Shown: piece by piece, positions 22,622 through 35,700 of the stretch
Numbering within the stretch: the stretch's first letter is position 1
How the letters are laid out: each line of letters opens with the position of its first letter
Origin: Opisthorchis felineus
Lineage: Eukaryota > Platyhelminthes > Trematoda > Opisthorchiida > Opisthorchiidae
Reading direction: 5' to 3'
Assembly (NCBI GenBank): GCA_004794785.1
Contig: SJOL01004570.1
Location: 144,385-208,384, forward strand
DNA length: 64,000 bases
Translations under genes and position numbers: made by a program
The notes under the pieces: generated by a model
Told to the model about the DNA's origin: nothing
What the model saw: only the letters and a program-made list of their open reading frames with translations
Database searches by the model: none

Positions 22622-25600
22622 CTCACGGAAAAATAAAAAGGGAACAAATCAAAATTCGTCAAGAGGATGGAGAGGTTTGGGGATTACTGTGGAACTGATT
22701 GGCAATCTAATGAATGAAACCTCAATGCTAATGGAATTGGCCGAATATCTAGACTACTCATTGTGATCAGAAAGTGATTTCATTAAACGGAGCGTAATTT
22801 TAAACGTAGCTGCCAGCAGACGGTCAGGCTTTTCAAATCCAGACATGGACAACCGAGATACTACCTGGCAGGTAAGCAGCATAGGTTAGAATGTTCAACC
22901 GCGTCTGCTAAACAAGCTTATGTTCAACTCGTGTTTGCCGCTGATACTCAACTGTGGAGCCTGAATATTTTTTATGGGGAAAAGAAAAACAGTGGTTAAC
23001 ATCTCTGGTAGCCTGAGAGAATAATACCCAATCTCACCGACTGCAACTTATTCTAATATCGGAGCAACTAAGTCCATTGGATAGGAAAATTTATTGTAAT
23101 GTAGAATCCTTCATTTAAGTGAAAGTGAGAAATACTAGATAGATGGCTAGAAGATTACTTCACGGTTTAAAGTGTAAGTGGCAGGATGATAGAGACTTTC
23201 CAATCAGTCACTCTGAGCTTTTGAACGTAGCAATGTCCGTTCCCGTCAGTGACTACCTTGTATCAGAGGGGCAATGGTATTGCCATCAGAAAACGCATGA
23301 AACTTATTTTAAACTACAGTGGGGGTATTCGTCCCACCATTGCGCGAAACTTCATGAGAATTAGCCTAGATCCCATTAGTTGGGACTTATGCTGGGTCTT
23401 ATGTAGCTATTTAACAAAGAACCGTACGTTTTTTTCTCACAAAAGAATGTGCAGGAAGTGGGCAAACTTATATGAAAAAGAAGGAAATCGCAATTTTTGG
23501 ACATGATGGCTTAACTTAAACAACTTCTATGGGAACACTGATTTGTGCCAGTGAGTCATTTAACTGAACTCTCGAATCATCCATTCATCTTCTTCGTCAA
23601 CCTTGGTAGCTTATTTGCTTAAATGCCATTGCTGGTTGAGTACCCGTTGCCTGGGTAACAAAACAGCCGTCCAATACGTAAGCTTTGCTTTGAATGGCAG
23701 ACCACTTGGCACAAGCAAAAATGCTCTGCTATTAGTCTAAAACGCATGGTATGAACTGGGTGGGGTCAGGATGGTAGACAAGTGACGGCTGAGATGGGCA
23801 AAACAGGGGTTCTTTGTAAGAACTTATGTGAATATATGTTCTGCACAGTAGGTAAAAGTTGGTTAGCAGCAAATATTGGCTGGTTTACGGAGAATGAGTC
23901 CCGTCACCAGCATGACTCATGTGTTTTCTCGGTTTTTTCGAGCAAAAGACCCACACAGGCTTGATACAACTCACTATTTCATGATGGCAATTTTTAATCA
24001 ATATCGTCATCTGCTCCCCTTATGATAAAAATCCGGGCAGGCAGTTACCACACTGATTCAGTTAACCCGTACCTCAGGTTTCAGGAATCGCAGTTCAGCT
24101 CCCCAATCTCCTAAACATTTCATACTGGTATACCTTAATACTTGAACGAATGCTTAAAAGTGTCGGCATATTGGAAAATCAGTACGTTGCAGAACAAGGA
24201 TGTTCGTTTGTTCTACGATAACACTGTAGGCTAATTTCATCACCTGGTTGTGGATACCCGGAAACGGGGATAGACGGAGGGGACAATAAACCGAAATACC
24301 CAAATGAGTCACAACCATCGACAGCATAACATCAGTATTCAGTATTGATACTTCGCTGTCGTACAACCATAATTTATTTGAAGGCACTGTTGTGAAGGAG
24401 AGAATAAAAGTGGATGGGGCAGTGCTAGCCAACCACAATCATTCTGAGGTGCCTACACCTCCAGACACCGATTCAGGCACCCTGGTTGGAAACTGACAAC
24501 AGGAATTCCAATGACATCGATTAGCAGCCATATCTTGCAGCGTCTCCAAATATATATAATGGGATCATAAGAACCCCATCCTGAAAGGCGAGTCGCACCA
24601 ACAGCACCCGGACTTTTCATAAACTCCTTCATAACCTCATGCCAGTTCAAGCATTAGCCACCTCTCTGCCTGCGACACTGTGAAATGGACACGCAAAACC
24701 GCACGCCCTTCGGCAAACGATGATTTGGTATGCGCAATACATGGCCTAACCACCGCAGCTTCTGGTGCTGGAAACTTTCTTTGACCGAATTCCTATTCGC
24801 ACAACCGAACTATGAGCGGAAGAACTCTGGTAGTCCCCGCTTTTACTCATTCCGTGATGGGACTGTTTCACCAACTTTTGCTTCACAGACTATCCTGCCA
24901 TTAAGCTCTGGATAGGCTCAGGCTTATAACCTTAGATCGATTATCTATTCCTTACGGGAAACTGTACATGTGGATTCCTGACGTGGATCTTAATCTGGTC
25001 TTAAAAAGAGTAGGCAGTTGCTGAAAACCAGTAATATGTCATTGTGCAAATCGCACGCCTGTGAATGATTCTTCATCCCAAACATTCGATCCGCACAATA
25101 ACGAACCTACAGAAGCTCAAGAGGCACATTACTGGTTTCCAGCAACTGTTTTCTCCCTTTAAAAAAGAACTTGCTTTAGCAGGTTTCATAAGGAGTTGGC
25201 GTCCATAATACGTATGAGTAAGAATATAAAATTTTAAACTTAACAGTTCAGATGAGTTTCACTTCATGGCATGTTGCGCGTTCTAAACATGACGACGAAG
25301 AATAAACTAGACTATCGTATTCAGAAAAAATGAAGTGAACCCCAGCAAACAAGTGCAGCTGCTTAAAAATGCCGACGGTCGTTAGGCGGGTTAATCACAG
25401 AGTTGTTCAAAAGCCTATTTGATCCTCAAAACAAACTAATTCCAGTGCAGTGATCGGAAAGAAAATGTATGAGACTGTCTCTCGCGTCCTGTGAATTCTC
25501 GTTGATAGAATTCTATGACTGCTAACTGGTGACACTTACCTATAATTCTATAAATCTACCTACACACCTTGTTTTCGCCGAGGGTATGTCTGTGTCAATC

Positions 25601-26904
25601 TCTCAAGCCTAATTCTACGAAGTACAGGTCATGAGTTAATTCCGGATGGAGCACAATGGATGGTAATCATTTTACCGATAGTTCAACAAGACACCAAATT
25701 GTGTCATTAAGGTGTACCTTTTGAATTCGACAGTAGGTACCCGGGGATGCTAAAAGAAATGCGCAGGAATTGATAGTCACCGACTAATCACATAACAAAA
25801 ACCGGAACTTCGTTTTGGGCTAAAGCTTGTTGGGTATCAAAGGGAACCCAGCGCACAAAAGTTTGTGGAACGAACAACTATGCTGTCGTCCAAACAGGGT
25901 CTGGAGCTGAAAAGTTAGCCTATTCGTATCGATTCTAACTATTGATTTAATATTCAGGCGAAAACCGAATGATTCAGATATCACTTTGCTTCGTCCAATG
26001 GAGGAAAGTGAACTGACCATACAGATGGACCTTTAAACCCTGTCCAACTCTGTTTCCTTCTTATGTTAGTCATTTCAATTCTTTAGCATCCTTGTTGGAG
26101 TCTTTAGGACTTCTGGCTCAAGGTAACCTGAGATTCGGACGCATGCTTTGCAATTTCAAGCTGCTCACTACTTTACTGTCAATAACGGTAGATTCTTTGA
26201 TATGCTGTCACCAAACTCAAGCTCATATCCAACATTTGGAAGTGAATACTGCGTACATGTACCTATCCATCTATAATGGAGAAGAAACACAATAGGCAAC
26301 ATTTTGGAGCCTCTGTTAGTGACGTTATTACTACGCTGTAGAACAGTGTACTCTCTGTAGATATCGTATTCCTCCAATCGGGAAACGCCGCTGATAAGAG
26401 AAGAACAATAGGAATAAGTTTTATGGCACGGAGTTTTTTTCACTGCACTCCATCCTCAAGGATATGAAAACCCCAGCACCATAAAAGGGACGTGTTTTAG
26501 TTTTGGAACACGTAGGCCCAAACACAGATATACCTTAACGCTGAACCATAATTGTGAGTTTACCTACACGTAAAACGCTCAATGTTGTGAGCGACACTGA
26601 TAAAGTATATCGTATATCATGCACAGATTCCTGAACTGACTTAATTTGACTTGGTTGGGCCCATTAGTTGGCCTCACATACTGAAAGCCATTCATTGGTT
26701 GGATATCCGGTTTACAGTTGAAAAAGCGAAGCGTGGAAGGAACAGGAAGCATGGTAACTTCATACAGCTAACGATTTCTTATTCGCTTTCTTCATTACAG
26801 CTGAAAGCATATTTGTGATAGATTATTTTGTTTTGTTCTTATTATTGGATTCCCGCTGGATGGTAAATAACTACTTGTCTAACTTGGTCTATATGCTAGG
26901 ACTA
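22622..26904. other. No firm gene
   Basis: A strong CCTGGCAG|GTAAGC donor at 22872 follows about 20 open codons from 22810, and a possible 35-nt exon lies near 26087-26121. Neither has a partner. A weak reverse-transcriptase-like string near 22940 is discussed under rejected items. Otherwise I see nothing recognisable. Confidence 0.35.
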
Positions 26905-27395
26905 ACTATTTGAGAAGTCGGTCCTCATCGCTTTTCACAGTCCTCATACCGTGGAATCCGAAAACGCCTGGCCAAACTGAGTGAACTTCACCAACACTTG
27001 TACTAGAATCTACACGAAAGAGAATCCGGTCAGTTTACAGAGCTGATCAAAGTAGGATGTTAACTTTGGCATAGAATTTGTCTTTAGGGCCGTCTGCCGA
27101 GAACAGCTTTGGAGCGCATACAATGGTCACTATCATCTGCTTTTAGCCTGTCAATCTTAGGCACATTGAAACAAAAGCTGCACTGATGCCGAGCATTCTA
27201 TTGGTGCAGTCGTACAGGGCAACACCAACACCGTGATCTTGTTTTTCTCTTATCTGGTAGCGGATCCAGTACGACGTGTATCCATAATCAGTCTTTCTTG
27301 ATCCACCAGCCGTGTGTCCGCCGAGGGCCGCGACATGCCTGAGTCGTCTTAGTTCCCTGTATCTCGGAAGAATAACCATTGCCCCAGCACATACC
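26905..27395 (-). pseudogene. LINE endonuclease (EEP domain) relic
   Basis: Conceptual translation on the minus strand, switching frames several times, follows the apurinic-like endonuclease domain of flatworm non-LTR retrotransposons in order. It gives VAAL with TRLVDQERL, GYTSYW, HGVGVAL, a CLRL segment, TIVCAP followed by KDKFYAKVNILL, and finally SVGEVHSVWPGVFGFHG. In live elements these correspond to the LSETR, YTxYWSG, GVGFAI, YAPT and GDFNARVG motifs. The catalytic GDFN is replaced, in-frame stops occur after LTG and after NILL, and there are frameshifts, so it is inactive. Neither a reverse transcriptase nor element ends were found next to it. The family is CR1-like or a related LINE; subgroup is not determinable. 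Confidence 0.85.
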
Positions 27396-29000
27396 TGAAC
27401 AACCCGGTGTGCGTGGCATCCCAGCCAGTACACCTACGGGGAAGGTGGTCATATTCGGATGATGGCAGAGGGCCATTTACTACCAGCTTCCTGGAACTAA
27501 ATAGACTGACAACCTGATTGTGGATGTCGTTGACTTTTCTTGTGGGCCACTAACTTCACACACAAGTTATTGGTCTAGAACCGCTTGTTCTGCCCCCATA
27601 AGAGGCATGGTGCGCTGTGTCGGTAGCTCGTACCAGAAATAGCTGGGTGGCTAAGTTAATTGACCTACTCATTAGGGGACGAGAATTCTGTCCTCTGCCA
27701 GGCGATCGGCATTCATTTCCAGTTACTTGGTTAACACATCATGTGTAGAGAACAGTGCTTACAACAGCGGACGATGTGGAGGTGTATTTTTTTTATTGGT
27801 ATTAACATCCCAATCACGTAGAATCAAAATCTTGTGCGGTTTTGCTAAGTCAGTCACAAGAATACCTAGTAACCTATCAGCAGCGTCACTCGAAATTTTA
27901 TGTTTTTGTAAATCATAGATTTCCGTTGCTAAATACGTGCATTGGTGTTCTAACGAAACCGCCCGTGGAAAAATTCCCAACTGTTGGAAAGTGGCAGGTA
28001 TGATGCCAATACTTGAGAGGGGATCATTGCATACCCACTTTTGAGAGCACATCAAGTTGTGTCTCATAGATAGAAGTAAAAATGTCAAACATTAATCTGT
28101 AGATATGAGCAAAGTGAGCGTGGTGGACAGTCATTTAGAAGATCTGATTGGCGTGCAAATTCTAACGCCTACCTATAGTGATTGAGAACCTGAGCTGACG
28201 GTACAACCGCAGGTTGGCAGTTGGCCTAGCAGACAGTGAAATTGCAGTACTAACATTCTATGCAGGTTTGCGGAATGGCCCATTCTCTCATTTCCACTGT
28301 GGACCGACCTGGTCGGTGGTTGACTGCTGAGTGAATAGCTTGACGGTACAGTTAAAAACTATCTGTTTTCGTAGCTTTAGTTTGGCTTTCTAAATGAAAG
28401 CCACAAGACACCCGTCCACAGGATGCTTCTCAAGTTGAACATTGTTGCCCATTGTGAAGTCAATTGCCTCTAAACAGCAAAAATACAACCAAAAACACAG
28501 ACACATATATATGCCCTTGCATGCACGTGAGGACGGAGAAAGAGTATGAATTTATGGAAGTATGATACTACGATGGCAACCAACCATCGAGCAAGTCCAT
28601 GGTGAGGGGATGCATCTGTGAATGAGATTAAACGAAATGGTCCGGCAAATCTGTGTGTTTGAAAGTCCCTACATCCGTGATGTTGAAAGATAGCAGGCGA
28701 AATGTGTTGCAACCTGGTTCTGTCTGTCAGTCCCTTGTGTAATTTCAGAAAATTAGTGACCGTATGTTCAGCTTGGTTTTTTCTTCACCAGTTCATAATT
28801 ATTTTCCCCGGAGAGAACGTGGGCCATTTTGGCATTGAAATTTACACCGGCAAATCCACACCTTTTTTCCGACAGCACCTTGTGCTGATGTTTGTTATTT
28901 AATCGACACGCTTGGTTTTTAGGATACTGATCCTACTGACAGGCTAGATGTGCCAACCTGGATTTTTACTAACTCATTGAGTCTTTTGACTTCTTTTCAG
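27396..29000. other. No firm gene; possible upstream exon
   Basis: A superb acceptor (TTGGTTTTTTCTTCACCAG) at 28773-28791 is followed by about 30 open codons with FPGENVGHFGIEIYTG, but no consensus donor follows before the stop. It could be an exon upstream of the candidate at 29001. Nothing else is recognised. Confidence 0.3.
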
Positions 29001-29130
29001 TGCGCAGGACATCTTACGGTACAACTCTGTTCCTTTTCATAAACTCGTCGCTTGGGACGTCATTGAGGAAGGTGCAAACTCACTAAGTCGTACGACTCAA
29101 ATGAGCCACAAGAAGTCCTTTTGTTGGCAG
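29001..29130 (+). CDS. Candidate exon, function unknown
   Basis: A strong acceptor (TTGACTTCTTTTCAG) is followed by one base and 43 open codons, ending at TGGCAG|GTGTAG. The frame closes two codons beyond the donor, which fits an exon boundary. The residues include YNSVPFHKLVAWDVIEEG. I do not recognise a domain. The donor is not ideal and flanking exons are uncertain. Confidence 0.3.
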
Positions 29131-29954
29131 GTGTAGTCTGCTGGACATTCTAGCTTACTATGATGTTGTGAAGCATCTACATGCTCCCACAATTCATGTT
29201 GCATATTCAACGCCGGTAGGCAGCCGACTGCAATCAGCTTCGGGAAAAAGCTGAGAAGCAGACCTGCGAGTACGCATGAGGTACGCCGAAGAAACCAGCA
29301 GAACTCGCTGCTTCATATCTCCAATTAAGTGGTAATCCATTAGGCCCAAGGAATTTCCAAATGAAACTTAGATTATCTATTTGATTATTGTAAGCTGTGT
29401 TGTGCGGCTTGGAAACAAATCAACACAAACACTGTTTTCTAAAATTATTTGCCAGAGCAACCACAGCGGGGATTGACAATTATAAAAAAACTTACAAGGC
29501 AGGAAATGCAAAAGGCAACTGAGTGGAAAAAAACTGTCTGAAGTTTGGTCCTGACTGCCTCAGAATTAGCGAGGTAATGAGCGTAAGTGGAGTGACTAGA
29601 TTGTTGCACAGGAAAGTACAGGTATGAACATGCTTGGAGAAATTCTTGGTACAACCGCAAGAGGTTGCTGATCAGATATCTGAATGAAGAGGCTGAGATG
29701 CGTCACTGAACATGTGTGAGCAAAATAGGGAAGAGGCAGAGAAGAAACAATTTACAAGGCAGTTTGCAGATGGGACTACGACTTAGCTGGAAAGTGAGTT
29801 TCAGACTTCGCTTGAGAAGACAAAAGTCTTTTAAAGTAGGCCAGAGAAAGCGACGAGGTAGCAGTACAGAATGACGGGGAAAAAGTGAGGTTACACAAAG
29901 AGACCTATAAAATCGTGGAGACAATTAAAATGGGATAAGTTCGTCATAAAGCAA
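29131..29954. other. No supported gene
   Basis: Minus-strand frames at 29445-29660 and 29703-29924 have hydrophobic C-termini but no start context, splice sites or recognisable family. Confidence 0.4.
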
Positions 29955-30205
29955 GAGACTTTCAACATAAGAAAACTGCTCACAAAGTTGCTGAATAGTT
30001 TTCGACAACCTTGTGAGTAGTTTTATCCATGAAAATATACTGCGGTATCTCGATGTCCTATCAACTAAAACACGAGGCAGCCTTTGTGTAGCACATTCAG
30101 TTGAAGAACATCATAAACGAGCGATTCGGCTGGGTTACAGCTGAATATCTTGCAAACCAAATTGGTGTGCGAATGAGTGGATTTGTCGAAAATTTTAGCG
30201 GTTTT
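29955..30205. repeat. Family A fold-back fragment
   Basis: A short plus-oriented piece (AAAACTGCTCACAAAGTTG, 29957-29977) is followed within about 20 bp by the minus-oriented counterpart (CAACCTTGTGAGTAGTTTT). The minus orientation then continues through GCAGCCTTTGTGTAGCAC and ATTCAGTTGAAGAACATC to about 30200. The two ends form an inverted repeat of about 18 bp. The hammerhead segment is absent. Confidence 0.75.
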
Positions 30206-30748
30206 GCGAAGACCATTTCAGCGTAAATAGTCTAAGTTGATATGCAAGAATAAACTCAATCCTAGATATATGGCGCCATTGGGGATAGGTAATACGTGAA
30301 AGAAGCGAAATGCATTTTGAAGGATTTGCCTGTCCACACTGAGAGTGATTCAAGGGAAAAACATTTAGTTACTCAGTTGCATTTGTTTAGAATAAAGCAT
30401 GCCGCAGAATCAGGTTCAGGGTATTCTGTCCTATACAGTGCAATAAATGTAATTTATTAGAGAGGCACCAAGTCAGCTTGGTAATCCACACAAGGTCTTG
30501 AAGTGGAGAGACTTTCATGATCAACATGGCCATTGGCATGCTCTACTCGTGAGCCGCAACTCTCAGCAACAATTGTGCATGCGAGGGGTGGTTCCGTGAC
30601 CTACATACCTAAAGTACAGACAAATGGTTAACTTTTACTAGCCAGTTATCATTTCGATGGTGATCAATATTGATCACAGGTCACTTCTAGCACATTTGTA
30701 GACTTAACACTCCGGAATCTTCAGTGTGCTTTGGCCGAATATTTGCAG
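30206..30748. other. No supported gene
   Basis: Only short frames; no recognised repeat. Confidence 0.5.
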
Positions 30749-30989
30749 ATATACGTATGACATGTACATCAAGTACGAGGCAATGCAGGACGGGAGTTTA
30801 TACGACACAATAAAATCTATACAAAATAAATGTTACTTACCAAATGCAAAACCGAAAAAAAACCCACAGCCTAAACCGGGAGCTGCAGGTGGTGGACTCC
30901 ATCTGCACTCCCTCAACACACACACACATCAACCAACCAACTTAAAAGTGAAGATTCATGACACCCACTCATTGTGTTTTGAACGGAAG
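30749..30989 (+). CDS. Candidate internal exon, function unknown
   Basis: The stretch from an ATATTTGCAG acceptor to a near-perfect GGAAG|GTAAGT donor is open for 80 codons in a single frame. The product starts YTYDMYIKYEAMQDG, continues with SLYDTIKSIQNKC, a lysine/proline-rich linker (PKKNPQPKPG) and a histidine-rich segment, then SLCFERK. The first third looks like a folded domain, but I do not recognise it. The upstream pyrimidine tract is only moderate. A phase-0 continuation at about 31322 (WNVCSFL) is possible. Confidence 0.35.
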
Positions 30990-31427
30990 GTAAGTGAATG
31001 CGCATGTTTTTGTATTATGTACGGCAGGCTTGCGGAGAATTGAAGTTGGGGAGGAGAATCGGACTTAGCAAACGACTGTACGTTGTTACACTCACACACA
31101 CACCAGAAGATTTCAACCGATCCGGTACATTGTTTTCTTTCATGCTGAATGTTCAGCAGCCTTTACATAGCCCTCGGCATTTTTTGATTCCGTGCTCACG
31201 AAAGCATCATCCCTAGTTACTTTCGACGTTTGCTACACACGCGCCCTCCCATCACTAAACGTAATTTTGTGGAGATATTTCCATGTTGAAAAGGAATCTT
31301 CTCCTAATGTTTATGCCCCTTGAGTGGAATGTGTGTAGTTTCTTGGACATTAATGCCTAATTTAAACAAGGTTTGCAATTATGGGGTTGTGTGGCACTTT
31401 GAACAAGTAGCAAAAATGTCCAATCTG

Positions 31428-31428
<1 letters not shown>
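30990..31428. other. No supported gene
   Basis: Contains a GT/CA-rich stretch near 31090 and short frames only. It would be intron sequence if the 30749 exon is real. Confidence 0.4.

Positions 31429-31466
<38 letters not shown>
31429..31466. repeat. TA microsatellite, 19 units
   Basis: An uninterrupted (TA)19 tract of 38 bp. Such tracts are usually length-variable and prone to melting. Confidence 0.97.
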
Positions 31467-31468
<2 letters not shown>

Positions 31469-31627
31469 GTCCTCTGATGCAGCATCCGTCCAGTCAGTCT
31501 TCATTGACTTCACTAATTTGTATACAATAGTCACCGTGTAGTTATACAACTCATGATAATGCATACTCGTGATTTCCCATTGTATACATCAAGATACTCA
31601 CGCCATTGCCTTAACTACGATTCTCCC

Positions 31628-32105
31628 ATGTTCCTTCTGTTCATCCTACTCTTACGAATTTTTATTGGATGCATTCTATCGTATGCATAATTTACTGCTG
31701 TTCTGAGACAATTGTGTATACTCATAACCGGAGAAAATTGCATTCTTCCTGACTGACCAAAACTATACTTGACGTTCTAAGGCTCTGAAAAACCTTACTA
31801 AACTCGTTAGCAGTTGCACAGTGCGTCGAGTTGAGTGCGTGTATACCGGTGCAGATTTGCCGTGTGAAAGGCAACATGTTAGGCCAGCATAAAAGCTATT
31901 CCATGCCGGAAACAAGTTGTTCGACTTTCATGTATGAATTGAAGGAGTGAGTGGGCGAGTGAGTGAGTGAGCGTGCGTGTTAGCTAACCTCATGTAACAT
32001 GTGTGCAAAGCTTGCTGGTTGCCCCTCGCGAACATTAACCGGCTTCCGCCTTCTAACTTCTTCCTGACCGCCTGAGGCTTTCTGTTTGGAGCAGTGGGTG
32101 AATAA
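31628..32105 (+). CDS. Speculative three-exon tiny secreted protein, 39 residues
   Basis: Exon 1 (31628-31680) encodes MFLLFILLLRIFIGCIL, a very hydrophobic signal-like leader, and ends at CTATC|GTATGC. A possible exon 2 (31811-31848) joins in phase and encodes SCTVRRVECVYT with two cysteines. Exon 3 (32077-32105) follows a good pyrimidine tract (CTAACTTCTTCCTGACCGCCTGAG), joins in phase and ends in TAA inside AATAAA. The leader, the phase match of both joins and the stop overlapping the poly(A) signal parallel the genes at 7852 and 45918. The donors are weak and exon 2 is short, so this could be chance. Confidence 0.2.
31945..31974. repeat. GAGT-type microsatellite
   Basis: Imperfect GAGT/GCGA tetranucleotide repeats, about seven units. 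Confidence 0.8.
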
Positions 32106-32516
32106 AGTTCAGAAACAAGAGTTGAGGAACATTCTTTTCACAGCAGACACAAGGGGTGAGTCTTAAAATTGTTGTGCTAGATCTTAACCGGCAAGACCTC
32201 GGTACCGAGCCCGTGAATTTTACCAGATCTATTATGTCCAGTAAGGCGTATTCAAAACCATTTAATCATCGGTCTTAGTTTAGCATTTCTTTCCAAAGTA
32301 GTGCAGTATGTCTTTTGAACTTCCTATTTAATGAACGTGTTACAGCTACCTTAGTAAGTTAAGCTAACGCCCAGTTCCCATTTCGTGTAGTCTCTAGCAA
32401 ACTGAACTTTGCTTTTTTCCTCAAGGACAGCGCCCCAGGACATTTATTGGGTCACTGCTCGAGGCGTCGGGCCAACCAATCACATCACTGAAGCGTGAAC
32501 ATGTTTGCCGGCTCTA

Positions 32517-32765
32517 GACGCACGCGTCCAGCGTGCGTTGGTAGAGCACTGGTCACACGCTAGTCTCCCATGTCAGATGTGCGGAGTTCAAACCCCCGGC
32601 ACGGCCAAGGATATGCACTGCTCGTGGATTGACCAGAATGATTGCACCATGACAAGAGAACGACTGTCCAAACGAGAGTGAAGTGAGCGTGAATTCTATA
32701 AAATTTAATGATGTAGATACAAGTAGATGCAGACTAACAAGTGAGACCCAGTTGGAACAACTGTT
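32517..32765 (+). mobile_element. tRNA-derived SINE-like element
   Basis: TTGGTAGAGCAC at about 32539 resembles a tRNA D-arm/box A, and GGAGTTCAAACCCCC at 32584-32598 resembles box B and the T-arm, with the spacing of a tRNA gene. The intervening bases do not make a clean anticodon stem, so it is not a functional tRNA gene. A non-tRNA body continues into ACGGCCAAGGATATGCAC and beyond. No hammerhead is present. The 3' end is uncertain. Confidence 0.5.
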
Positions 32766-35700
32766 CACCCAAACATCTGATCAGACAGCCAGTTCTAATT
32801 ACGCATTGGTCAGACCTTAGTCCCGTCTGGTCAACAGTTTCCATCATTAAGGATCATTTAAAAAGAACAGCAATAAACTATTTAACAACTGATATCAAGA
32901 GCCACATAAACAACTAAAAATAGGGCATATATATAAAAAGCAAAATCATACCAGATGTATGGAATCAGTTCTCACTGGTAATACCAAAATTTCAGCTGTT
33001 AGCCAATGAAAAATCTAAACCCGTAGCGGCTAAAAGACAATTAGGAGAATTGTTGAAAAATTGAAGTATTGGGATCCCATTGCTTCACAACAATGTGGGC
33101 AACTCAGTCCACAGAAACTTGCATTCCAGTGTGAAAACAGTGTCACGTTGCATCCATTTTCAGATATAATATAGGCAGGTTATGTAACGTGTTAGAGTCG
33201 AGCCACCTTGGTCAAACACAGCACTGATGACACATTTCATTTTATTGATCTTACTGAAGGTATGAGCACTTTTCAAGCAAACAGCACTTATCTTTAGACA
33301 TTTTAGTCACTTTCTACGAGCGTTCCGCTTTTAAAAACCACATAGAAGATGCCAGTGAAAATCTTTCACCCCCGGTGAAGTTGAGAGAATTGATTTTACT
33401 TTGGTTTACTATGCCTCCCGTTTAAAATAGATGTGAAATATTCCAGCTAGAACATTCCGTGATACGTGTACGGCCTCAGGCAAAAACGAACTCACTTGTC
33501 AGACCAATTCGCTGTGTCTAACAAGCTGTCTGCTCCTGCAGAGACAGCTACATCGGTACAACAGAAGCGATTGTCAAACTGTGTGTGCTTACTCCACATT
33601 GCAGAGGGGGCGACGCAACTTTCTAACGTTGAACGATGGCTTTTTTGTCTTCCACACAAACTTCCGTTAATCAGAGTATGATCACCCAATTTATTCTCGC
33701 AGGATACCCCCGTACTTTTCGAACCCCAAAACATTTGGTTCATCTGGGATACCCAAACGACAATTACGTGATGAACATTCGTAACTTGTTTTATTTGCTA
33801 TTATATTTTCTGTTCGGATATGACTGATCATGGTGCCGTCCAACATCAGTCAGTAAACTTGACAAAATAAATGATAGATAATTTGGCAAACGATTAGCGG
33901 TAAAAATGATTTCTATACATTTCGTCAATGGAATGGAGATAAGGAAGAAACTTGTGCAATGCTTTGTTTTGTTGATCCCATGTTTATCCGGTTCATTGGG
34001 CACGTAGGTCGTGCGTGATTTCGGTTCCTAAGTGCCGTAAGCTGTTCCTTGATGCACAGAGAGAAAAATCGCGGTTCACAATAAGCACTTAATCACCTCC
34101 CTCATATAAGTAATAGGGTTGACTAAATTTTATTTCAGACTTACAAGGTTCCTCATGGTAAATTTTTATTTAATTCACTCTAATTGTCGCGCGTTACCAA
34201 ATTTTGAAGAAAAAATCAAGCCAAAGTGGTTGCAAGAAATGAGCCTTACTGAATGGACCTTCCCGAATAGCTCTGATGGTAATCTTCTATTGACGATCAT
34301 TCTCATTCCTGACGGTTACGACATCAATCTTATTCCCTTGAATCATAATGCTTCCGCTTTCGTAGGCCCTTCAATCTGTTGATGCACTATTTGGACTTCT
34401 AAATCGCACGACTTCAACAAATGATCAACTGCTCGCACAGTTTCTCCGTTTCCACTGAAGAAAGTTTTTAAAATGCAATCTGGACAGTAAGAATTAGTTC
34501 TTTTGCTGTCATAAATCTTTCAATCACTACAAAACTAAATCTCTGAATATTCTACCAAATTCAAACAACCAGTACCTAGTTGACTCTCTTCCAATGGCTT
34601 GCCAGAACATTGTGAAGAAATGTTTTCTTATTTATCTTTAAATTTTTATCCTGGGTTCGTTTCACGTTCCAACAATTTACTAATTTGGGCCCAAGCGAGA
34701 AAGCACCATCCATTTACACCAAGATTTGCGTCTCCCAATATACTGATATCCTAAATGGCACTGACATACGAAATCACTTTCAAGATTGTGTAGGGGAACA
34801 TTGCAGATCTTCTATGTGTTTCGCTGCAAAAATGTAGAACAACGTAGTTGGTCTACTGCCGTTTGAGATGATCAGTGTCTGGAATCCTGTGAATGCTGGA
34901 TCCTACAATCTTCAGTCTAGGCACCCAATATATTCAACTCTATCAAAACAAAATAAAATACGTTGCTGAGTTTCATTTTCACTTGTCCCTCACTCAAAAC
35001 GTTTCAAGGTTCAGCCTTCCACCAGCAACCAACCGAAAAGCAGGATATCACCCGATACACAAAAGCACAGGTCCCCCGAGGATTAGGTGCATGCCTCAAA
35101 GTGATTAAGTGCCTGTCATCTCTAGTCAGCCAATTTTGATGAAACTTACAGGGCAATTTCCATTTCCATTTGCTTACTGGTCAGGTTAGAAAAAATTGAC
35201 GCAGGGTTAATAACTTAAACATCACACTATTTTTTGTCTTTGTCCGCAGTATTTATGAAAACATAGTATGTACACACAGCCCGATAAGTTAGGATTTTGT
35301 TTATTTTTTACTTCTGCTTAATTTACAATCCTAAAAAAATAACATCTCAGAGGCACTAGTTTCGTAGTTAATTGGCTGTGGCAAGTATCGGTGACTTTCG
35401 GTCGAACAACTCTCCCTGATTAAAATTTCAAAGTTTCAAAGGAAAACGAAAGCTAAAAAATTGAGTGCCCAAGCGTCTGTGACAATATTTGTATGTCCAC
35501 CCTTCCATATGAATATAGCACGCAGCTTTCATTCGCCCATTTTGTAGCAGAAACCTGAATGAATGATAATATTTTTGGAATGAATGGAAGGGGAAATATG
35601 GGCTAAGGGTCATGATCCTTTACTGAAAAACTGCAACAATGGCTAACCACTAACGTAGACGCTCTGTATTAGGTTAGTCTATCGAGATCCCTCTCGGTGT

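Noticed and set aside
22920..22970. Plus-strand translation containing VQLVFAADTQL, resembling the LFADD motif of LINE reverse transcriptase
   Set aside because: Only about ten residues match, FADD is altered, and no neighbouring RT motif follows in any frame. The adjacent sequence also reads as a possible exon ending at 22871.
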